Positions 11,765-24,125 of a DNA stretch of 64,000 nucleotides are shown piece after piece. The position numbers were made by a program, and so were the translations under genes. Each line of letters starts with the position of its first letter. Position 1 is the stretch's first letter. The stretch is from the NCBI GenBank assembly GCA_963082975.1, contig OY720349.1:61626501-61690500 (forward strand). The letters are read 5' to 3'. The notes below the pieces were generated by a model that worked only from the letters and a program-made list of their open reading frames with translations, searched no databases and was not told the DNA's origin. The stretch is from Labia minor (Eukaryota > Arthropoda > Insecta > Dermaptera > Spongiphoridae).

Positions 11765-12362
11765 GTGGTACATAGTATTTGGTTGAAAGTGGTAAAAGGT
11801 TTTCATCCATTTTGTTTCAATCAGTATATAACAAAACATTCATTTCTTTTTGTGTTCTTATTTAAAATATATTTTAATTTAATCAGTCAATTAATTATAT
11901 ATATTATTATTGTATATGTTATATCTATCTATCTATCTATGTGGCTCAAAGATACTCGAAAGTTCTTGGCCGCAACAACCACATTTCTCCAAGTGTCCCT
12001 ATCCTGAGCCCTTGTTCCATCTCTCTTACGTCCCTTCCTACGCGTCCTTGGTCTTCCAAGCGGACGTTTTCCAATCGGTCTCCGCACCAATATCTTTTTC
12101 CTTTCCCATTCTAGCCACGTCCCCTGCCTATCGCAGCTTTTTCGCTTTTATAACCCTAACTATTTCTGAAGATGCATAGATGTCATGCAATTCCTCGTTA
12201 TGCAGTCTCCGCCATTCCCCGGTGACCTCATCTTTCTTTGGCCAATAAATGCTGGAAAGAATCCTATTCTCAAATACCCTGAATCAACTCTCATCTCCCA
12301 GGGTCATAGACCATGCCTCCCACCCATATAATACAACAGGCAAAATAATTGTTTTATATATT
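11765..12362 (-). mobile_element. RTE-type LINE, 3' end with 3' UTR
   Basis: Read on the minus strand this is the C-terminal end of an endonuclease/reverse-transcriptase LINE: it encodes broken pieces of the GWEAWSM.., RVFENRIL, PKKDEVTG and GRPIGKRPLGRPR type, ending near 11940 in GATA repeats. It is closely similar to 47865-48450 (plus strand), and the match continues past the coding end for about 170 bases, to near 11765. That defines a shared 3' UTR for this LINE subfamily. The 5' end is truncated at about 12362, as usual for LINE copies. The 85- and 89-codon frames on the opposite strand are shadows. Confidence 0.75.
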
Positions 12363-13789
12363 TTAATTTTGATTATATCGGTTAAGTAAGAAATTTCTTT
12401 TTTTTTTGTTTCTATGACATCAAAAAAGTAAACAAATTACATACATACAAACAAACACTCTCCTTTATTTATATAGAAGATAGAAGATATAATAGACTTG
12501 TTGCTGTTATAAACAATAAATTGAAAAAAATAATAATAACTTGTGCCCTATTTCCCTCCTACCCTCCTAATATATACGATAAAGTTTTAAGGAAAATCTT
12601 ATTTTATCGGTCAGATATTAAAAATTTTATCATAATATCATCATCAGTGTTGGAAATCCCATTAGTTATCGACCCCTAGAATACATTTGGTATTTTTTTA
12701 GGAGAGAAAAGGGTTGTCAAATCCAAACCCTGGCACACAAATCAGATCCTTTAAGCCACTTGAATGACGAGGCTAGGATTTCAACCGAGAGAGATATAAT
12801 ATTATTTAGTGAATTTTCAAGCAGTTTGATGGTGCAGATGTAAATGGGAACATCCATTTACTATTCGCTTGGTCATTGAGGATATATAATATTTCTCTTT
12901 AATCATCCTTTTTAAAGATTTTTTTTAAATATTAGTCGTAAAGATTATAAGTTTATGTTTAAATAATATTATAAGTTAATAACCTTTTCTCATTTATATA
13001 ATTGAAATATTCATTAAATTTTCTTAAATCATCTGGATGGTCCAATTCATCATTCGATTTGACGAGGTTTAATATATAATAACAAAAATCACTATACTAT
13101 GTAATATAATCTAATATTATTTATTATTTGATTATTTATAACTTCCTCAATGCCATTTTTATATATGATTTATCAAATAAAAAAATTAAAAATAAAATGC
13201 ATATCATTAATCATCATCACTCGAGTAGGAAAGGTCATTTTTTATTTCCATCTTCACTGTTCTTTATTTCAAAAATTACATTTCTAATAAACCATATTTT
13301 AACTTTGTTTTTCTTTTTCGTTTTTTATTTATTTCGTTTATTTGGTAATTAATAAAAATATGATAAATTGAGTAATTTGTTGTACAAAATACAAATCAAA
13401 AAAAAAAACTTAAATAACTTTTAGTCATTTAACAAAATAAAAGAATATAAAGTTATATTTTTCACGAATATATTTATTAAAACTTTTGTGGTTTTTTTTT
13501 AATTATTTAAGGGATTTTTATTAATACAACACATATTTTTATAATTTATTTTTATTTCATTAAATAAATAAATTAAATTAAATGGTATAAACTTCCAAAC
13601 ATCAAAAAAGAAAGAGAAAGCTTTATATTTGGAGTATGATAATAATAGCTTAAATTTAGCTTACTTTTATATTTTTTAGTGTAAGATGCACGTAAACTTT
13701 AAGTTAAATAAATAAATTATACAAATATGTGGTGTATTAATAAAAATCCCTTTAATAAATAATTATTTCATTTTGTTAACTGAAAGAAT
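12363..13789. other. AT-rich non-coding stretch
   Basis: No gene seen. At about 12700 an acceptor-like tttttttag precedes an open stretch (LSNPNPGTQIRSFKPLE) in a less AT-rich patch, but no donor or family match supports an exon. The frame at 13128-13352 is low complexity. Confidence 0.5.
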
Positions 13790-14045
13790 CTATCTATCTA
13801 TCTCTAGTTCTTGGCCACAGCAACCACACTTCTCCAAGTATCCTCTGAGCCACAACCCTCCAATCCCTACCCTCTCTCATCTCTCTCACGTCCCTTCCCA
13901 CATGTTCCACCCCCCGCGACCTTGGTCTTTCAAGCGGACGTTTCCCAATTGGTCTCCCCACCAATATAATTTTCGCCATTCTTTCCTCTCCCATTCTAGC
14001 CACGTGCCTTGCTCATCGCAGCCCTCTCAATTTTATAATTCTATA
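13790..14045 (-). mobile_element. RTE-type LINE 3' end, second subfamily
   Basis: On the minus strand the sequence encodes pieces of the conserved LINE tail (RWAGHVARMGEERMAKI-like, then VGRPIGKRPLERPR), followed by a Trp/Val/Ala end and (GATA)n at 13790-13803. It differs from the copies at 11765 and 47865 by substitutions and inserted codons, and its 3' flank does not match theirs, so it is a different or older subfamily. 5' truncated at about 14045. Confidence 0.65.
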
Positions 14046-14169
14046 ACTGAAAGAATTGTTTAATTAATTATTTAGAGTGCACTTAATTCTATATAAAGCG
14101 ATAAACGACTATCTATTATCGACTTTAATCGTTGACTCCAAGATTTGTCGTCCAAAATTGGTTTCTGTG

Positions 14170-14580
14170 AAAAAAAAAACATCGATACACTGTGTGAACT
14201 GATAAAGCAAGATCCCATGCGTCAGATTGAGACATCTTTAGGCATTAGTATGACACACATCAAAAATATATTGGATGAACATTGAATCATATAAAATGAT
14301 TTGTTGCTTTTAAATCCCACATAATCTTACTCCAATCTACACAAAAGGAGGCTTAGGTCGATTGATAAAAGACAAGACTATAACAACCCTATAGGTGCCA
14401 AATCATATGCATATGAGCTCTAAACAAAACACCAATCGACTGTATGAAGTGGTTGATGCATTGAAAACACATGTTTGGGAGTTAAGTTAAACAGAGTTGA
14501 AAAATGTGCTTCGAAAATTGGTTCAAACCCATTCAAAATGTATTGATTATGATAAAGAATATTTTGAAAAACAACAAAAT
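14170..14580 (+). pseudogene. mariner transposase relic with the catalytic middle missing
   Basis: About 14180-14284 encodes the second helix-turn-helix region of a mariner transposase (LCELIKQDP then ETSLGISMTHIKNILDEH), ending at TGA. About 14425-14577 encodes the C-terminal tail (YEVVDALKTHVWELS, then KCIDYDKEYFEKQ), with stops between. The DDE catalytic core, normally about 200 residues between these parts, is absent, so this is an internally deleted copy. Terminal inverted repeats were not located. It is distinct in sequence from the other mariner relics here. Confidence 0.65.

Positions 14581-14583
<3 letters not shown>

Positions 14584-14618
<35 letters not shown>
14584..14618. repeat. 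(AT)n microsatellite
   Basis: About seventeen uninterrupted AT units directly after the mariner C-terminal segment. Confidence 0.95.
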
Positions 14619-14620
<2 letters not shown>

Positions 14621-15695
14621 ACTTTTTTTTTATTATTATGTCAGAAATATAATTAGCAACCCTCGTATTTTATAAAAAGTAAATTTTTATAATATTGTTA
14701 ATATTTATTATTTTAAAATTGAATAATTAAATTATTGATAGAAAATATTATTCTTCTTTTAATATATTTATTAATTATATTGATATTGTATATATATTTA
14801 TGAAAATAAATATCGGATACGAAATTTATTTATTTTTTTTTTAGTTGACAATTTATTTAATCTGTGTAATATTTTTTTATATGAATATTCTATATCAGTT
14901 CTATAATCACTAAAATTGTCCCTTTGTTGAAAATATTATTTTTTTCATTCTATGGTTCAATTTATTAATTATGATACCTATTCACTAAATTAGTATTATG
15001 TTTGAATTTATGATATATAGAAAAATGTATGAAATAAAAAATACAATACAGATGTGTGTGTGTGTGTGGAACCATTTCACATTAAAATTTAAATACAATC
15101 AGATAAAATCAATTGATTTACGAATTAAAATAAAATAGAATAAAAAAAAAATGAAATATTAAATTGAAATTAGTTTGACTTACCTAAAAACATTTGATTT
15201 TTATTATTTTATCAATATTCCATATACTATATATATATAAGATAAATATTAAAAATTTTATTGAAATGATCCAAATAAAAAAAAAACTAAATTTATTATT
15301 TAATTAAAATAATAATTACAAAATGGTAAATAAATATATATATATAGAAAAAAACATATCCATTGAGTACAGAATGGAATAATTAGATATTTCAATTTCT
15401 ATAAATGTTCAATCTAAATTAAACGTTTTCAAATTAAAGGATTAAAATTTTTATAACAATGACCCAATTCTTATTGTACTTTACTTTATTCTATAAAATA
15501 TATTTATTTTTAAACAATTGTATTCTATTATTTTCTTTTTAAGAATTCTAAAGTTTTAAAAATTAATTGAATATTTAATTAAAAGGAATGAAAATTTTTA
15601 TAAACTCTGAATTTAAAAAAATTCTGATTAAAATATTTCCTATTTTGTCTTAAGAGTAGAGTAAAAAAGATAAGAAAAAATAAGAATGGTCAATG
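14619..15695. other. AT-rich non-coding stretch
   Basis: No gene seen; several short (AT)n and (TG)n runs, e.g. (TG)n at 15054-15068. Confidence 0.6.
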
Positions 15696-15703
15696 GGGTA
15701 GAA

Positions 15704-16191
15704 CAGCAAACTACGGCCCGCGGGCCAAATCCGGCCCGCCATCTATTTTTATCCGGCCCGCCATCTATTTCTATCCGGCCCGCGGATAAATATTTGTCAT
15801 TTTTTATGTAAATGCAAAGGAAATTTTCATATTTCAAAATCCATTTGAGTGTACGATTGTCGATCTTCTGTCAGAACTTCAGTAAGTATAACAAAATCGC
15901 AATACAATTAACAATCATTATTAACAGATGACCATTTGCAAACTTAACTTTAATTATAGGTACTATTAACTTTGTACCCAATTATGATGAAATAATATCT
16001 CAAAAAAACAAAAACAATTACATTCACCGCATTAATGCAAAATTTATTATTTAATTAATTAATTAATTTAAAATTTATTTTTTTTATTAGATTCTTCATT
16101 AAGACAGTAAAATATATATTCTAACATGTCTGCCCCAGATCTTTAAAATTTTTATATTTGGCCCTTTCCTAAAATAGTTTGCCGGCTCCTG
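15704..16191. mobile_element. non-autonomous hAT element with perfect 8-bp target duplication
   Basis: The element runs from cagcaaactacggcccgcgg to ttgccggctcctg and is flanked by the exact 8-bp direct repeat gggtagaa (15696-15703 and 16192-16199). The CAG...CTG ends, the AAACT/AGTTT subterminal match and the GC-rich ggcccgcgggcc block are typical of hAT elements. Three cccgccatctatttttatccgg-like subrepeats lie near the left end. No transposase is encoded. The intact target duplication says the insertion is comparatively young. Confidence 0.85.
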
Positions 16192-16556
16192 GGGTAGAAT
16201 AACCCCTGACATACAACTAAGAAAAAGATATATTTCATTGGATAAAAAAAAATTTCAATATTTAATCTTAATTCTGATCATTTTTATAATTGATTAATTT
16301 TATTTTAAACCATATATACACTCAGTTTACTAAGTAAATAATGATATATATTTCAATTTCTTGTAATATAATGTTAATTGAACAGGTCTATGTTAAACAA
16401 CCAAATTCATAAACAGTTCAATTTTTTTATGAATTTGGCAGAATTTATTATAAAAATAATTCTTAAAAATAAAAGTTAAAGTCCTTTTCTATCAGTTTGA
16501 TAAGATAAAGTTATAAAATAAATCTATTCTCAATTTTCATTAAATTAAAACAAATA

Positions 16557-16997
16557 AATATGAGCTGTGGCCAGGCAGAGAACCGACCAACGATTTGAAA
16601 TAAATTAATTTCCAAACAACATTATATATATAATATATATATATATATAAAGAATAAAAAAAAATATTTTTAAAACTTGAATTAAAATGACTAAATTATT
16701 AATTACTACTAATATTTAAAGTGAAAATTTCCGACAATGAATATAAAATTAATACTTTTTAAACTACCACTCCCGGTTTCCGGATATACACCAAAGTTTA
16801 TGAATTCATGTTACTGATGCGTTAAGTAAATATACCAAATTTTATCAAATTCCGTTGAGCCGTTCAAGCTATACGGACGTCTATACGAAATATTTTCCTG
16901 TTAACAGAATGTATGATTCGTGGAGATATGTAAAAAATCTCTTCATGGGAAATTTGCTGTGAAAACAATCCTTCTCTACCTATTATCGGTCTGTAAA
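16557..16997 (-). mobile_element. family A HINE-like element, diverged and internally deleted
   Basis: On the minus strand it starts near 16997 with the accgac..gata motif in decayed form, retains the tatctccacgaatcat segment, the aacggctcaacgg / aaatttggtatattt core and the ggaaaccgggagtgg box, and ends at 16557 with the inverted motif and a decayed hairpin (tggccaggcagag side). The CRE-like block is missing. It is the most diverged family A copy in the window. Confidence 0.6.
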
Positions 16998-17129
16998 AAT
17001 ATTCATTTATGAAGTAATGTTCTGTTGTTTTTGTTTTTGTTTTCTTTAGTGAAATTTTTGACAATTGTAAAAAAAATAAACAATAAGAACGAATGATTTC
17101 TTTCTTTTAAGAAATTGAAAACTATTTAC

Positions 17130-17540
17130 AACTCTTTTGTGAATAATATTTATGGCCGAGGTGCCTTTCAAGGTGTTATTTATTATAGCACCCTGAAGTG
17201 TGCGAGTCAAAGAATAAGAGAGAGAAAGAGAGAGAGAGAGAGAAGGGTGTGGGAGACTTGGAGACAAACTGGACGCCAAGAAGAGTGCTCCCTTCCTTCT
17301 TCAACTATTGTCATTGCTCTTGGCGTGGCTAGTGACTTTTTAAAAAAAGTTCAATCAAATTGAAGAGTCTCATCAACACCCGGGCCCTCATTCTCTTTCC
17401 GCTGCCTCATACTTAAATCTTACGGGTCACGTGGTTTCAGCAGACACTTGTCCAAAAAAAAAAAAAAAAAAAATTGTTCATCCCTTTTACTGTTAAGGAC
17501 CCTGCAGCTGGTTAGGGAGACTCTTTGCCCTTTCCTCAAT
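17130..17540. promoter_or_regulatory. less AT-rich island with GA repeat
   Basis: This 400-base patch contains a (GA)n block at 17218-17243, CACGTG-like sequence near 17429 and a poly-A run at 17453-17473. It has no believable coding frame: the 82-codon frame at 17115-17363 translates the GA repeat as RERKRERER. It may be an intronic regulatory island. Nothing in it matches other repeats in the window. Confidence 0.25.
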
Positions 17541-19369
17541 CAACATTTCTCTCTTATAGTTCCAATTATATTTAATTGATTTTTGTGATTTTCTCATAAT
17601 AAAAATAAAATGCAAAGAAATATTATATGTTCATACTAAATGGAGGGGAGTGGAGAAGACGGAAATAGAGAGAATGAGTGATAACCCCACCCTCTCTTTG
17701 GATTCTTTGAGAAACTTAAAATATAAATTACAGAATTTCAAATTACTCAATATCTGTTTAAGAAATATATAGCAAATGACAATTTACTTCCCCCTCTACT
17801 TTATTCCTATTAATATTAACAAAATGAGCTCAAATAATACCTGCCTGAATATATAAAGTTGGTAATTCAATAATAAGAAAACAGAAACTCGATTTAAATC
17901 TATTATTCTCATTTCCAAGGAATTTATAATTACTTGTTTGAAAATTTTCCAACAAAAAATAATTAATTTTGTTTTTCATTGTATAGCACTTCTAATGTAG
18001 ATAAATGAATTTCGTATTGTTTGAAATATGTATTATTTAAAAGAAGATATTGATTATTCTCCCAAAATAAAATTCCTTATATTAATTGTACATTTATTTG
18101 ATCATATTATTAAATATATATTATTATTCATCAAGACTGACTTAGAAAATATAGCCTCCTCTTATAAAGGTTACATATTTAATGTTAATTTTCAAAATCC
18201 AGATAATTGTATATTTTTTGAAGTATAATACTCCTCTCTTATATAAGATCGAAAGGAAAATTTCCTAATGGCAAATTTAAGAAAAAAATAATATATACCA
18301 ATTGTGAGGAATTTTTGTGTATACAATTATTCACATTCAATAAAAAATTGCTTGTTTAAAAACCCGAAAAATAACTAAGTATGTACATATTTTTAAAATG
18401 TCAGAATATACAGATATTAAATCTATTCTAAAATGGAGTGTTGGTGAATTACATATCTGTATAATGTTCAAATATTCGAAAAATTTTATAAATGAAGAAA
18501 AAAACAAAAAAATGCATTAAAATATTATACAATATTTTCACATTAAATTTATATTAAATATTAATTGTAAATATAGCTCTCTTGAATATATATATATATA
18601 TAATTTCTTAAATATCTATGATTATCTGATCTAAAAAATGATTATACCTTCATCTAATCAGATAATTGAATATGACCTGTTTAAGGGTGGATTTTTAGAA
18701 ACAATTTTGAAATTATTGTTCAATTTTGAAGGTTAGCAGCTATTTAATGAACATAAAGTTTCTCTATCGTGGTCCCACCTCTTACTATCCTATTCAATCA
18801 AATCCAATTGGAGAGATGAGTGACACACAACTGGAATTGTAGACTTTGCGCGTTCTCAGGCGGTCATCCATTCCCCTAATATATTTTTGTAACTCATCCG
18901 GGTTTTTTGAGATAGAATTAATTTTGAATCTTCAATATATTCTACTAATCTAATTTATTCTAACTGTTTAAACAATAACATCTAACTATAATTGTATATA
19001 CTAAATATATCTTTCAAATTTTGAAAATCAGCTCAAGATAGTTTGTTTTTTTTTTTAGTTTCGAACTATTATATCGAATTTTATATTGCTCATTTTATAA
19101 AAATAATTTTAATTGGAATTGTTTATTTAAAATAATTCATTAACATGTATAAAAAATATCAAAGGAAATTAAAAACTATGCAACGATGCAAGTGGCTTAG
19201 TAATCTTACATCCGAAAATATAATATATATATAAATTCTGCTTATTAATTTGCCAGCAATTTGATTTACTAATCTGGATTATCATTAATTTACTTTATTG
19301 ATAAAATGTATTAATAATTGTTTTATTCAAAAAAAGTAATTATAACAATATTAAAGATTAGCAAAAAAT
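17541..19369. other. AT-rich non-coding stretch
   Basis: No gene seen. A patch at 18690-18910 is less AT-rich but featureless to me. Confidence 0.55.
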
Positions 19370-19966
19370 CTGGGGTATCACCACTCGACTATCTCGCAAA
19401 TTTGAATTGAATAAATTAACATAAATTATATTTAAATGAAATTTAATTAATTAAATAATAAATTAAAATTAATAAATAATATTTATTGAACCAGCGCATG
19501 TTTGGCTCTTTGTTGATGGCACCACGTCACGTGTTGGCGCGTGAGATTTGCAGTGTTAAAAAATTAATTCTGGTACATTCAGTGATTCAATCAAGCTGAA
19601 ATTCTATATATATAGTTGTTTTATACAATTATTAATCATGTGAAAAATTATCAAACATAAGTATATCTTTATTTTTACGGTCACTTTAGAAGAAAAAAAA
19701 TCAAAACGTTGTTGGTAATGACCCTCTTCCGGTTGAGCTACATTTCTCAAAAGTTGATAGAAAACTATGAATTTTGAATAATGCCCATGTACCAAATTTC
19801 ATCATTCTAGCTCAAACCGTTTTTGCGTAATCTTGTCTACATACACACAGACATTTTTCTCAACCTTAGTGAAAATGACTCAGGGACCTTCAAAACGTAT
19901 AAAAACATCAAAATCTCGACATCGAAAATTTTCGTGATCGCAATACTCTCTCTGGTGAGATAGTAA
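19370..19966 (-). mobile_element. family B HINE-like element
   Basis: Minus-strand copy. Its 5' motif (actatctcacc, variant) is at 19954-19964 and its 3' end (gcgagatagtcgagtgg, decayed hairpin, ccag) is at 19370-19400. The internal order is the 5' block, a very short TG/CA block, the acgcaaaaacggtttgagct core, the caaccggaagaggg box, a CACGTG-containing block and an AT-rich 3' block. The simple-sequence block is almost absent here, unlike copies at 31798 and 34362. Confidence 0.75.
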
Positions 19967-20520
19967 AAGAAAAGAGTCTAAAAACGAATATTAGTTATTA
20001 TTCTACCTATTAGCACTCAGTGTATCTGCTTAAAACCTTTATAAATAAATCACAACTTATTCTCACCTTTCGTATGGTATTTATATTTCAATAGTTGAAA
20101 AGTGATCATTGACATCTTTACAATAATTTATTTTCCTGAAACAATATTACCTTTTTTATTTAATATGGGTGAAAAGGTTATTCTCCTTACCTGTACACGT
20201 GTTTCCCACCATTCCCTTGGGGTGATGTCTTTGTTAAGCCTTCTCACACTTTAACACCTCTCTATCTACTATCAAACCTTTATTTTCACAAAATATCTTC
20301 TTTGATAAAAAATAATTTATGAAATTATAATTAAAAATCATTTTTATCATATTTCAAGTTACGTTGAATAATACATTTTCTTTTTAATATTTCCAATTAA
20401 TTTATTATTAATATTATAATTAAAAATTTATTACTTTAAACGTTTCTGTTTTATTTATATTAAAAAAGTAATATTCATTAATGGTAGTGTTATAAAAAGG
20501 ACTCCATATTTAATTAGTGT
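19967..20520. other. AT-rich non-coding stretch
   Basis: No gene or repeat recognised. Confidence 0.55.
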
Positions 20521-20525
20521 TTTTT

Positions 20526-21155
20526 ACCGACCGACGATAGTAAGGGAGGTATTGTTTTCACACCAAATTTCACATGTGGAGATTTTTACATATCTCCACG
20601 AATCATGCATTTTCTAAACAGAAAAAAGTATTTTTAGCATGATGTCTGTCCGTCCGTCCGTATAGATGTGTACAGCCTGAACGGCTGAACCGATTTTGAT
20701 GAAATTTGGTATATTTACTTAATGCATCAGTGGGATGAATTGATCAACTTTTGGTGCAAATCCGGAAACCGGAAGTGGTAGTATTAGCGATCGACGATAG
20801 GAAGGGAAGGGTTATTTTCACACCAAATTTCACATGAGGAGATTTTTTTATATATTACCACGAATCATACACTTTGTATTGGTTTTATCCTCGGGAAAAT
20901 CATATTTATTAGTTTTTTCTTGATTTAAAATTATATGACGTCATCCAGCCATTCATGACGTCACAGCCTGTTCTTGCATATATATTATAAATAAAATAAA
21001 ATTAAAAATGTTTATATTTATTATTTATGTATCCATATCTGTTTTTTATTACATTAATAGATATATTAAAATTATTTGAAATTGTTTCTGTAGCTGGAAA
21101 TTAATTTATTTCAAACTGTTGGTCGGTTCAGACCTGGCCACAGGTCAACTTATTT
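20526..21155 (+). mobile_element. family A HINE-like element, full length
   Basis: It begins after a T run with accgaccgacgatagtaagg. It contains the gtccgtccgtccg block (about 20648-20660), the core gatgaaatttggtatattta, the ggaaaccggaagtggtagta box, two perfect TGACGTCA palindromes (20936-20943 and 20955-20962) and an AT-rich segment. Near the 3' end an inverted copy of the start motif (ctgttggtcggtt, slightly decayed) is followed by a perfect hairpin with stem gacctg/caggtc and loop gcca (21131-21146), then caacttattt. No protein is encoded. It is close to the copies at 23207 (inverted) and 55379. Confidence 0.75.
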
Positions 21156-22258
21156 AATGATATATTTCATGATTATAAGTAAATAAATAATACATTGTTA
21201 ATTGGTTTTTTCAAATCGTTTTTTTATAACATACCTATAAATTGAATGTTATTATAATTATGGGCAGGGGGGGGGGTAATTATTAAATAAAGAAAACAAA
21301 TAATTATTATACAATTCTTTGATAACAAAAGAATTAAATATTAACTTATCTAGAAGAAAAACACTAAAATCACAAAAGTATGGTTTTATATCTAACTTCA
21401 GTATAGATTTAAGATGTAAATATATATTTTTCTTAATCAAAAAATGTAAATAGAAATTATTAAAAATACTCTATATCAATTTTTATTTTTATTTATTTAT
21501 TTACTTTTTAAGTTCTTTTCATTTAAAGAATAATATATATATATATATATATATATATTATACCTATATATTAAAATATAATAAACCAAAACTATTCCTC
21601 ATATTATTACTTTATTAACAAAATAAAATTTTAATTTTAGTGTAAACAATAAAATTTGTGATTTTCTAATTCTTTTAATCCATTATTCAATGTTGACATA
21701 ATTTACCCGAAATCAATCAATGCGGTGGGAGGCCAAAATAAACTGAATAGAGATTTTTATTTTACATATTAAATGAATATTTGCAATTATTGGAAAGATG
21801 AAAAAATAAAATCAGCTTATTTTACATTCTGATTTTTTTTTTTTTTTGTGTATTATAAATTAATCAGGAAATACTTAAATACTAATTATATTTGTTTTAT
21901 TTAAAACCATAATTTAAAAATACAAATAATTGGTAATAATTAATTAATACATTTAAAGATAGATGGAATATGTAATATATAAGTATATTAATAAGTATAG
22001 ATGTTTTCAGAGATTTTTTTTTTCACGTGACCTCGTTTTGATTCATTTGATATTAGATATTGTAAATGTGGATCCAAATCCCTCAGACAAAATAAGCAAA
22101 AATTCTTGAAGAAATTAAATTCAAATAAAGTGTTGCAATATTAAGATTATCAAATTCATTATTCACTTCATATGTTGCAGATTACATTACATTACATTAC
22201 ATTACTAGTAAAATTTTAAAAATTAGAGTTAATCGGTTTGGCTTCTGAGTGGCTCATA
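21156..22258. other. AT-rich non-coding stretch
   Basis: No gene seen. It includes a G run at 21266-21276, an (AT)n run at about 21533-21558 and a five-base (ACATT)n repeat at about 22180-22205. Confidence 0.6.
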
Positions 22259-22780
22259 TATCGTCGGTTTGGAAAAATACCGTCACAACTCAAAATTAAT
22301 AGATTTCCAGGAAAGGCATTTCAAAATTTGTAAAATATTAAAACAATTATATTTTTACAGGGATCAACATATAATTGAGAGGCATTTTAAACTATGATTT
22401 CGACTAATAATTTGTAATTTATGTACACTTACAAAACCTTTTACATCCCTTTATTTAAATATGTAACAGTGTTGCCCAAAAAATAGTTCGCCTTTTGAAT
22501 ACTGCTCAATAATCCAACACAAAATAGGACTGTATTCACCAAAACTATGAAATCAAAATCATGGCACTTTATAAAATGTGACACTATTTCATATATGTGA
22601 CGGTCTTATACAGAATGGCCGTATAAAACTGCGGGAATTACAGACTGTTTTAAATGCTATCTAGTGATTTTAACAGTAGTTACAACTTGTGCCTCTCTTC
22701 CACATAATATATAGTTTTATATAAAAATCTCAATTATGATAATTTTTGAGTTTTGACGGTATTCTTCCAAACCGACGATA
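22259..22780. mobile_element. MITE-like element with ~40-bp terminal inverted repeats and TA duplication
   Basis: The left end tatcgtcggtttggaaaaat (22259 onward, continuing to about 22298) is matched in inverted form by the right end (about 22738-22780), with the tatcgtcggtttgg part exact. TA dinucleotides flank both ends, consistent with the Tc1/mariner superfamily. The interior has no long frame. The superfamily is inferred from TA flanks only. Confidence 0.65.
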
Positions 22781-23206
22781 TATCAAGAAATATTTGTCAA
22801 AATTGCCTTTAAAATGAATAATAGTTTCTCAAAAGTGTCTACCTCTAAATAATAAATGATGAAAATAATTTAATAAAAATAGAAGGAGGTAAAGTCATTT
22901 TAATTTATTCCAATTAACGAAAATTAAAAAAAAAAATAAAAATAAAAATATAATGAAAATAAAAAAAAACACGAAATGATGTGTCTGTTCCTTCTAATTA
23001 AACACTTTTGTGGAATAGATGGGGAGACCAGTGTAATGGAGCAGATGATCTAGTATTTAATTAAAATAAGGAAAATGAACGTATTGTATTAAAATTATTT
23101 CTGGAATTGATCAATAAGTATATATTACTTGAAAAATATAATTCAATTTAGTTCAGTTTCATCTTAAATAAAAATATAAAAAATATATTTAATTTTTCCA
23201 CAATTA
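22781..23206. other. AT-rich non-coding stretch
   Basis: No gene or repeat recognised. Confidence 0.5.
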
Positions 23207-23829
23207 ATAAGTTGACCTGTGACCAGGTCCGAACCGACCGACGGTTTGAAATAAATTAATTTCCAGCTACAGAAACAATTTCAAATAATTTTCATATATC
23301 TATTAATGTAATAAAAAACAGATATGGATACATAAATAATAAATATAAACATTTTTAATTTTATTTTATTTATAATATATATGTAAGACCAGACTGTGAC
23401 GTCATGAATGGCTGGATGACGTCATATAATTTTAAATCAAGAAAAAACTAATAAATATGATTTTTCTCGAGGATAAAACCAATACAAAGTGCATGATTCG
23501 TGGTGATATATAAAAAAATCTCCTTTGGTGTGAAAATAACCCTTTCCTTCCTATCGTCGATCGCTAATACTACCACTTCCGGTTTCCGGAATTGCACCAA
23601 AAGTTGATCAATTCATCCCACTGATGCAGTAAGTAAATATACCAAATTTCATCAAAATCGGTTGAGCCGTTAAGGCTGTACACATCTATACGGACGGACG
23701 GACGGACAGACATCATGCTAAAAATACTTTTTTCTGTTTAGAAAATGCATGATTCGTGGAGATATGTAAAAATCTCCACATGTGAAATTTGGTGTGAAAA
23801 CAATACCTCCCTTACTATCGTCGGTCGGT
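23207..23829 (-). mobile_element. family A HINE-like element, full length, inverted
   Basis: Minus-strand copy: the 5' motif accgaccgacg ends at 23829 (read as cgtcggtcggt on the plus strand) and the 3' hairpin gacctg..caggtc is at 23214-23229, next to the inverted motif. The (GGAC)n/GTCC block is at about 23690-23706 and the two TGACGTCA sites at about 23398-23426. It and the copy at 20526-21155 face each other about 2 kb apart, so together they form a large inverted repeat. Confidence 0.75.
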
Positions 23830-24039
23830 AAAAATTATAAATATATCCCCTAATTGTGAATTTTAGATGTATCTAAAATTTTACATTAATCCTCTTGAAA
23901 ATTCAATTTAAATGTCTAATTAGGATTAATTAATTGTTCTTATCATATATTATTTATATTGAGTTAATTTTGAGGACAATTAAATTTTTCAAAATGCGAT
24001 AGATAGAGAGCAATAAGTTAAGAGGGGAGAGGAATAGTC

Positions 24040-24125
24040 GAATGGAAATGGAATGAAATAGAGGATTGGAGAAATGTGGTTACTGTGGCCAAGAATTTCT
24101 CTAAGTTCAATAATACCACAGAAAG
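24040..24125 (+). mobile_element. trace of an RTE-type LINE 3' end
   Basis: gattggagaaatgtggttac (from about 24063) encodes DWRNVVTVAKNF, the same terminal motif found at the C-terminus of the LINE fragments at 11765, 13790 and 47865. Only about 60 bases are recognisable. Confidence 0.4.

Noticed and set aside
17115-17363. 82-codon frame with RERKRERER
   Set aside because: Translation of a GA-rich simple repeat; the opposite strand gives an equally artificial SLSLSLS frame.
19370-19966. Family B ends as ordinary terminal inverted repeats of a cut-and-paste transposon
   Set aside because: The inverted motif is at the very 5' end but about 20 bases inside the 3' end, followed by a hairpin, and no target duplication is seen, which fits Helentron-like elements better.
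22175-22206. (ACATT)n as a candidate telomere-like or CRISPR-like repeat
   Set aside because: Only five or six units of a simple pentanucleotide, with no spacers and no relatives in the window.
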